The translations under genes and the position numbers were made by a program. This document shows positions 46,640 to 50,502 of a stretch of 50,502 nucleotides of DNA, one piece after another. Below the pieces are notes generated by a model. It did no database searches, had not been told where the DNA came from, and saw only the letters and a list, made by a program, of their open reading frames with translations. Location of the stretch: NCBI GenBank assembly GCA_945903645.1, contig CAMDOM010000019.1, positions 1-50,502 on the forward strand, written 5' to 3'. Position 1 is the first letter of the stretch. Each line of letters begins with the position of its first letter. This DNA is from Chryseobacterium gleum (GTDB lineage Bacteria; Bacteroidota; Bacteroidia; UBA10329).

Positions 46640-47389
46640 CTAGTTTTTGGTCTCGGTAAACAACTCTTCGAGTACGTCTACCTCAATGGCCAAAATCACG
46701 TTCAACACGCGTCTTTGGTCTGCTGCTGGCAGCGAATCAAACAATCGATTTCCTTCTATCAACATATCCAGTCCAATGGTTAGCCCAGCTATCTCGGTTT
46801 CGCAATAGGAGTGAGGTGCCTTTTTCATTTTTGCAATCAGCTCCGTCATTATTTGAATGAGCTGTTTCACCAGTTTACGGTCGTAGAGTATCTCCAAAAG
46901 CTCGGTGGTGTTTGCGACAAACTCATCAATATCTCGCTTACGTAGCGAGGTAATAAACCCATTGATATCGGCAGTGGAGTAGGGAGGGCGCTTACTGCTG
47001 TTGCTGGCCTTGCGCGCCAGTTTTGCTTCAAATTCGGTAGCCACCCTAAACGACCGAAAGGCTTTCATACCCGTGCTTATCAACTTTGGTATACTTGAAC
47101 CATGACGAAACAAAATGGCTGCCGAATCGAACACAATGCGCATCATTTTATCGGGGTTCTTTAGGTAGTTGTCCAAACTACGGAAGGCCTCTTCTAGCAA
47201 TTCCCGCTTTTCAGGATGCGGATAGACCTGTTCTAGAAAGAAATCCCGATACATGGTCATACGCTGCTCATCCAACGAGCTAGGCAACTCATATTTGCCA
47301 TTAAGTCCTGCATATTGGTATCGGTCGTTTATTAGATTTCGGAACCCAATAATTACCCCGTTCAAGAGTTCTTTGTCACTTGCCTTCAT
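46640..47389 (-). CDS. Soluble protein of unknown function
   Basis: This encodes 249 aa, not recognised. It is helical and charged, with no signal peptide or membrane segment; examples are LNGVIIGFRNLINDRYQYAG and DIDEFVANTTELLEILYDRK. A -7-like CAAGTTTG (47401-47394) ends 4 nt before the ATG. It converges on the photolyase operon with 48 bp between stops, and its base composition is closer to the earlier part of the window. Confidence 0.72.
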   Translation of the reverse strand: MKASDKELLNGVIIGFRNLINDRYQYAGLNGKYELPSSLDEQRMTMYRDFFLEQVYPHPEKRELLEEAFRSLDNYLKNPDKMMRIVFDSAAILFRHGSSIPKLISTGMKAFRSFRVATEFEAKLARKASNSSKRPPYSTADINGFITSLRKRDIDEFVANTTELLEILYDRKLVKQLIQIMTELIAKMKKAPHSYCETEIAGLTIGLDMLIEGNRLFDSLPAADQRRVLNVILAIEVDVLEELFTETKN

Positions 47390-47694
47390 ATTGCAAACTT
47401 GGAGAATTTAAGGGAGTAAATGCTTGTTCAACGCAGCTAAATCTGGTTGAAAATTCCTTGGGTTATCTGCAATTTCAGCTCGCTTATTTGGATGTAAGAA
47501 AGCATAGCATGAATTGACCGTGCTCAGCTTCTTGTGCACTAATTCGAGCTGTTCCTCGATTCACTAAACAACTAATTCATTCCTCATTCCTATTTCAGAA
47601 AGACGAACTGATAGTAGTTTAAAGGATAATTGAATGCCTAGGAGGACGTCAGTCAATTAAACCTAGCATAGAAGCAGATTTTTTAAAGTCCAAC
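47390..47694. other. Intergenic region, no gene seen
   Basis: These 305 bp separate the unknown 249-aa gene from the cytochrome c gene. Apart from the -7-like box at 47394-47401, I see no coding frame, RNA gene or convincing terminator. Confidence 0.5.
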
Positions 47695-48267
47695 TTATTC
47701 GCTTCTATTTTCCTCATTACCCGCTTTTGGCAACTTAACCTGTAGGAGGGTTTTAAACGCTTGAAGAAGCGTAATCATGGTAATTACTACCAGAAGCATT
47801 GCTACTAGAGCAATAACAAACACTACATTGGTGGTAGTTGACATTTCCACTGTTTGTTGCGGAGCTTCTTCCCCAGCAACTTGAGCATCGGCAGGAGCTG
47901 CAGTTACCGAGGCTGTGGCCGCTTGCTTTCCATTCCAATCCTTTAAAAAAGTTACCACATCGCTTAATTCTGTATCCGTCAAATACGAATAATTGGGCAT
48001 CACCATTTTTTTGTACTCCTCAAAAATTTGATTGGCGTGTGCATCACCGCTTTTTCGGAGTTCCTCGTTATTCTTTATCCACTTTTTGGTCCAATCTTCG
48101 CCTTGGTCTGCAACTACATTCATCAATGCCGGACCAATGAGCTTTGTATCCATCTTGTGACAAGCGGAACAGTTCATTTTAAAGATTTTCTCTCCAGCAT
48201 CATAATTTTGACCAACAGCCGCAAGACTTGTAAGGGCTAATCCGAGTATGATTGACGTTGCTTTCAT
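47695..48267 (-). CDS. Membrane-anchored mono-heme cytochrome c
   Basis: This encodes 190 aa. The signal peptide ends LAAVGQ. The heme site is C33-SAC-H37 (MNCSACHKMD) with probable axial Met90 (KKMVMPNYSYL). A linker rich in Ala and Pro is followed by a single C-terminal membrane helix (VVFVIALVAMLLVVITMITL, ~148-168). The heme domain should face the periplasm and carry electrons between a quinol-oxidising complex and acceptors. It diverges from the azurin gene. Confidence 0.9.
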   Translation of the reverse strand: MKATSIILGLALTSLAAVGQNYDAGEKIFKMNCSACHKMDTKLIGPALMNVVADQGEDWTKKWIKNNEELRKSGDAHANQIFEEYKKMVMPNYSYLTDTELSDVVTFLKDWNGKQAATASVTAAPADAQVAGEEAPQQTVEMSTTTNVVFVIALVAMLLVVITMITLLQAFKTLLQVKLPKAGNEENRSE

Positions 48268-48293
48268 TTTTTTGATTTAAACGAGTTTTATTG

Positions 48294-48317
48294 AAGGTTC
48301 GAAGTTTTCGAATCCTT
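48294..48317 (-). promoter_or_regulatory. Dyad upstream of the cytochrome c gene
   Basis: AAGGTTCGAA (48294-48303) and TTCGAATCCTT (48307-48317) form an inverted repeat with a 3-nt spacer and one bulged base. It lies 27-50 nt before the ATG, so it could be an operator or a leader hairpin. Confidence 0.4.
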
Positions 48318-48492
48318 TGAAAACAAGGCACAAATTGCTTTGTTGCAACTAAAAATGAGATATGAATACTAGGCGACAGACCTGCGATTCTTATCAGCGA
48401 AGTGTTTTGGGTGGTTGAAATTCTATGCTGTTGAAAAACAATAATTTATGCGGTGAATAATTACTCTATCAGCTAGTTAAACTGTAAAAAAA

Positions 48493-48504
48493 TGACAAAA
48501 ATCA
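48493..48504. promoter_or_regulatory. FNR/CRP-like dyad TGAC-N4-ATCA upstream of azurin
   Basis: TGACAAAAATCA fits the TGAY-N4-RTCA dyad of the FNR/CRP family. Its reverse complement reads TATGATTTTTGTCAT with flanks, close to the site at 49894-49905. It is 66 nt before ATG 48570; its centre is roughly 45 nt from the inferred transcription start (after a weak -7 at 48531-48538). Confidence 0.5.
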
Positions 48505-48569
48505 TATTTCACGACCAAAACAAAACGGTTTCCATTTAGGTTCATTCACAAACTTAACCTAATTAAAAA

Positions 48570-49067
48570 ATGAAAAAATCATTGTGGGTAGTGGGATTGT
48601 TAAGTGTTGTTGCAATTTCATGTTCAGAGCCTAGTAAAGAGCAAGTAGAACCAACACCAGAAACGAGTGCGGTTGAATCATCTCTCCCAAAAGAGGAAGT
48701 GGCATTGACCTTAAAGGCAAACGACCAAATGAAGTTTGACCTAAGTGAACTAAAGGTTCCGTCTAACAGTAGGGTAACACTTACCTTGGTGAATGAGGGC
48801 GTTTTACCAAAAGAGGCGATGGGGCACAATTTTGTGCTACTGAGCCAAGGAACGGATGTAGCCGATTATGCGCTTAGAGCCATACAAGCAGGGGCAGCAG
48901 CCAACCATATTCCGGCTGGTAGCGAAACTTTGGCACACACCAAATTATTGGGTGGTGGTGAGTCAGTTACTATAACGTTTGACGCACCAGCAAATGGTTC
49001 GTACGATTTTATTTGCAGTTTTCCAGGGCACTATGGAATGATGAAAGGGAAATTCATCGTGGGATAA
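48570..49067 (+). CDS. Azurin-family cupredoxin lipoprotein
   Basis: This encodes 165 aa. The lipoprotein signal ends VVAISC (Cys18), followed by an acidic Pro/Glu linker. The azurin fold has copper ligands H86 (GHNFVLLSQGTD), C149, H154 and M158 (FICSFPGHYGMM), so the type 1 copper site is complete. It carries electrons in the periplasm, tethered to a membrane. Divergent cytochrome c and nearby peroxidases suggest a respiratory or peroxide-reducing chain. A terminator follows at 49092. Confidence 0.95.
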   Translation: MKKSLWVVGLLSVVAISCSEPSKEQVEPTPETSAVESSLPKEEVALTLKANDQMKFDLSELKVPSNSRVTLTLVNEGVLPKEAMGHNFVLLSQGTDVADYALRAIQAGAAANHIPAGSETLAHTKLLGGGESVTITFDAPANGSYDFICSFPGHYGMMKGKFIVG

Positions 49068-49091
49068 TTTTGGGTTATAATTTCATGATGG

Positions 49092-49123
49092 AGGCGCGAG
49101 CATAGACTGTTCGCGCCTTTTTT
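49092..49123 (+). terminator. Rho-independent terminator after azurin
   Basis: AGGCGCGA (49092-49099) pairs with TCGCGCCT (49111-49118), followed by a T-run to 49123. Confidence 0.88.
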
Positions 49124-49415
49124 ATGTCTACTCAGGTAAGGCTCTCCCAGCGCATACTACTCTAAACCATCCTTGTTTCGTTAAGAAAATAAATTGCCAA
49201 GCCACCCCTGCCTCCCTTAATCCCGGCCAAGGAGGAGAAATTGACGGGTAGGGGAGCTAAAGGAGAGGAGAAAAATCAGTCTAAATTAGAACCGCATGCG
49301 TGGCATCAGTGCACTGATATTCGCTGTTGGCCTCTGTTTTTTGATAGTTCTGTTGCGCTATTGCTGCAGCCGAGAGGATAAAAACTAACGAGCGCTAGTG
49401 CAATGGGTATAATTC
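49124..49415. other. Intergenic region with GC-rich inverted repeat and a possible microprotein
   Basis: The part around 49203-49255 holds CCTCCCTT and AAGGAGG arms plus CCCCT and AGGGG arms, resembling GC-rich dispersed intergenic repeats of Bacteroidota. A 30-codon frame at 49296-49388 is listed separately. Confidence 0.45.
49296..49388 (+). CDS. Possible 30-aa single-helix membrane microprotein
   Basis: ATG 49296 to TAA 49388 gives a 30-aa peptide with one hydrophobic helix (ALIFAVGLCFLIVLLRY) and a charged tail (SREDKN). The composition is right for a real membrane microprotein, but there is no operon partner or clear promoter, so this is tentative. Confidence 0.25.
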   Translation: MRGISALIFAVGLCFLIVLLRYCCSREDKN

Positions 49416-49790
49416 TCACAGTACACTTGCCGCTGGCATTCTAAGAAAGGCAATGCCTAACCAAATAACTGAAGCTGTCATGGTAATGGCGCCACCCAAA
49501 ACCAATATAGGGGGTAGACCAAAATAGACTTCCGACAAAATGCCAAGGGGCATCAATAAACCGGATAATGCCAAAAATGAAATAGATTGGACGTTTTTGA
49601 GTTTGTCGCTAAACCGAAGCAATAAATAACCGATAAGAATGTTGAGGAAGGCAAAGAGATTGCCATGTACATGTGCTAATCGGCTTTCAAAATGCTTGCC
49701 GATACTATACGAGTTAGCCCATTCTACCTTGTCTGGACCAAAGTCACGAAAGTAAATAAGCAGAAAGCCATACGCCATAAAAAAGCCCAT
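49416..49790 (-). CDS. Small polytopic membrane protein of unknown function
   Basis: This encodes about 124 aa from ATG 49790 with about four membrane segments; RDFGPDKVEWANSYSIGKHF and RLAHVHGNLFAFLN lie between them. The true start is unclear. The frame continues upstream through TTG 49796 and coding-like sequence (INGKNNIAVGFL) to a stop at 49845-49847 without an ATG or GTG. His residues in the loop (KHFES-RLAHVHGN) could bind metal or heme. An FNR/CRP-like site lies ~100 nt upstream. Confidence 0.7.
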   Translation of the reverse strand: MGFFMAYGFLLIYFRDFGPDKVEWANSYSIGKHFESRLAHVHGNLFAFLNILIGYLLLRFSDKLKNVQSISFLALSGLLMPLGILSEVYFGLPPILVLGGAITMTASVIWLGIAFLRMPAASVL

Positions 49791-49862
49791 GGTCAAAAAA
49801 CCTACGGCAATATTATTTTTCCCATTTATGGTCTTATGATAAAATTATTTCAAAAAATTTGA

Positions 49863-49905
49863 CAAATATGGTGTTAAATAAATGAAATTGGTATGATATA
49901 AGTCA
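49863..49905 (-). promoter_or_regulatory. FNR/CRP-like dyad plus -7 box upstream of the small membrane protein
   Basis: TGAT-ATAA-GTCA at 49894-49905 is a TGAY-N4-RTCA dyad. On the minus strand CATATTTG (49870-49863) matches TAnnTTTG except at the first base. With a start ~7 nt beyond it, the dyad centre sits near -43, close to the class II activation position (-41.5) known for FNR/CRP proteins. Confidence 0.5.
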
Positions 49906-50003
49906 CATTGCGATTTAGTTGTTAGTCATTACCTAATTCCATGACTCTCTTAGCCTTATTCGTAACTAAGCGAAGCGATCTCACGGTTACAAAATAATTT
50001 TGA

Positions 50004-50044
50004 AAAAGAAGCAGACCGTAAATGGGTTACGGTCTGCTTCTTTT
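50004..50044. terminator. Strong 18-bp bidirectional terminator with no adjacent gene
   Basis: AAAAGAAGCAGACCGTAA (50004-50021) pairs perfectly with TTACGGTCTGCTTCTTTT (50027-50044) around a 5-nt loop. A- and T-runs at the base allow termination both ways. No gene ends within about 200 nt on either side. Confidence 0.8.
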
Positions 50045-50502
50045 GGTTTGCAGGGGTTAACCTAATTCCTCAAAAAATGAAACCACGAAAACTCCCCATC
50101 GGTATCCTTATTAGCTAAAAAACATGATGTGCTTTTTGGCTATAAATTCAATGTTTTAGGGGGTTACAGGAACGAGCCCCGAGGCTCAGTGAAATCTATG
50201 AGAAAAGAATGTTTGGAGGGAAGAATAAGCGGTATTTTAATTTGCCTACCTAAAAACATGTCGTGAAAATTTCTAATCTCAATTCTTTCAGGAAATATTT
50301 CGATTTGGAGTTTTATAAATTCTAACTGGTGGTTACAACATTAAATAGCCTAACAACCTGAGTTCGGGATAAGACAATCACAGCTATTTGTGAATAAATA
50401 GTTGATATACAAATAAATAGCAGCAAAGGTGTTGGGTAATTTAGTGGTGCGAACTGCTAAAAACCTGAACCGATGCTGCTGACCAAAACTACTGAGATAT
50501 TC
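50045..50502. other. Region without a recognisable gene; short start-like remnant
   Basis: No long frame is open on either strand in these 458 bp. ATG 50077 opens a 13-codon frame (MKPRKLPIGILIS) preceded by TTAACCTAATT, an 11-mer also found before the azurin start. KLPIGI resembles the first residues of a Bacteroidota AAA-ATPase/PD-(D/E)XK protein family, so this may be a decayed start. A small hairpin GAGCC/GGCTC lies at 50174-50187. Confidence 0.35.

Noticed and set aside
48294-48317. GGTTCGAA...TTCGAATCC as a tRNA T-arm
   Set aside because: No acceptor, D or anticodon stems surround it; it is only a dyad upstream of the cytochrome c gene.

Overview
The window comes from a member of the Bacteroidota, most likely a Flavobacteriales-type bacterium. 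The signs are a type IX secretion (T9SS) gene (porQ), two cargo proteins with T9SS C-terminal sorting domains, the Bacteroidota -7 promoter box TAnnTTTG in front of many genes, few recognisable Shine-Dalgarno sites, and a probable 6S RNA between zapA and rny. I recognise no tRNA, rRNA, CRISPR array, transposase or phage gene. Taxonomy below phylum is inference.

Layout. 1-4.9 kb (minus): the 5' part of a giant secreted repeat protein, cut by the window edge, and a small secreted protein upstream that overlaps it by ATGA. 5.1-8.4 kb: oligopeptide-binding lipoprotein, CDGSH iron-sulfur protein, L-2-hydroxyglutarate oxidase. 8.5-10.9 kb (minus): unknown protein and an M23 peptidase. 11-13.6 kb: coiled-coil protein, zapA, probable 6S RNA, rny, closed by a bidirectional terminator. 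13.7-15.5 kb (minus): lipocalin-like lipoprotein and an MFS exporter. 15.6-25.3 kb: acyltransferase, DUF4112 protein, PaaZ-like protein, RNase HII, RlpA-like lipoprotein, lipocalin, a NagZ/serine-hydrolase fusion and a glycosyltransferase. 25.3-28.0 kb (minus): ybaB, a 66-aa protein, a GT2 glycosyltransferase, a hexapeptide acyltransferase and a DUF2452 protein. 28.1-30.8 kb: ispE, porQ, cmk. 30.9-38.8 kb: a hydrolase, a di-heme peroxidase, a FadH-like reductase, a T9SS metalloprotease and small proteins.

38.97-42.66 kb is the most system-like block: a SCO copper chaperone, a di-heme peroxidase, an MbnP-family lipoprotein and a second di-heme peroxidase, all on the plus strand. By analogy with the MbnP/MbnH pair it may be a periplasmic copper-handling and tryptophan-modification module. 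The second peroxidase lacks the inter-heme tryptophan that the first keeps.

42.9-46.6 kb looks more AT-rich. It holds two tiny coupled membrane proteins and a light-related operon: a photolyase/cryptochrome, a 48-aa DUF2256 zinc-ribbon protein and an FeS-BCP-type photolyase homolog, overlapping or closely spaced. Both photolyase homologs lack hallmark redox residues of their families. 47.7-49.8 kb holds a membrane-anchored cytochrome c, an azurin lipoprotein and a small membrane protein. Two matching FNR/CRP-like dyads (TGAC-N4-ATCA and TGAT-N4-GTCA) lie upstream of the azurin and membrane-protein genes at similar distances from their likely promoters. The last ~450 bases carry no recognisable gene.

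A theme across the window is the TAnnTTTG box only 4-6 nt before the start codon, which predicts leaderless or nearly leaderless mRNAs.
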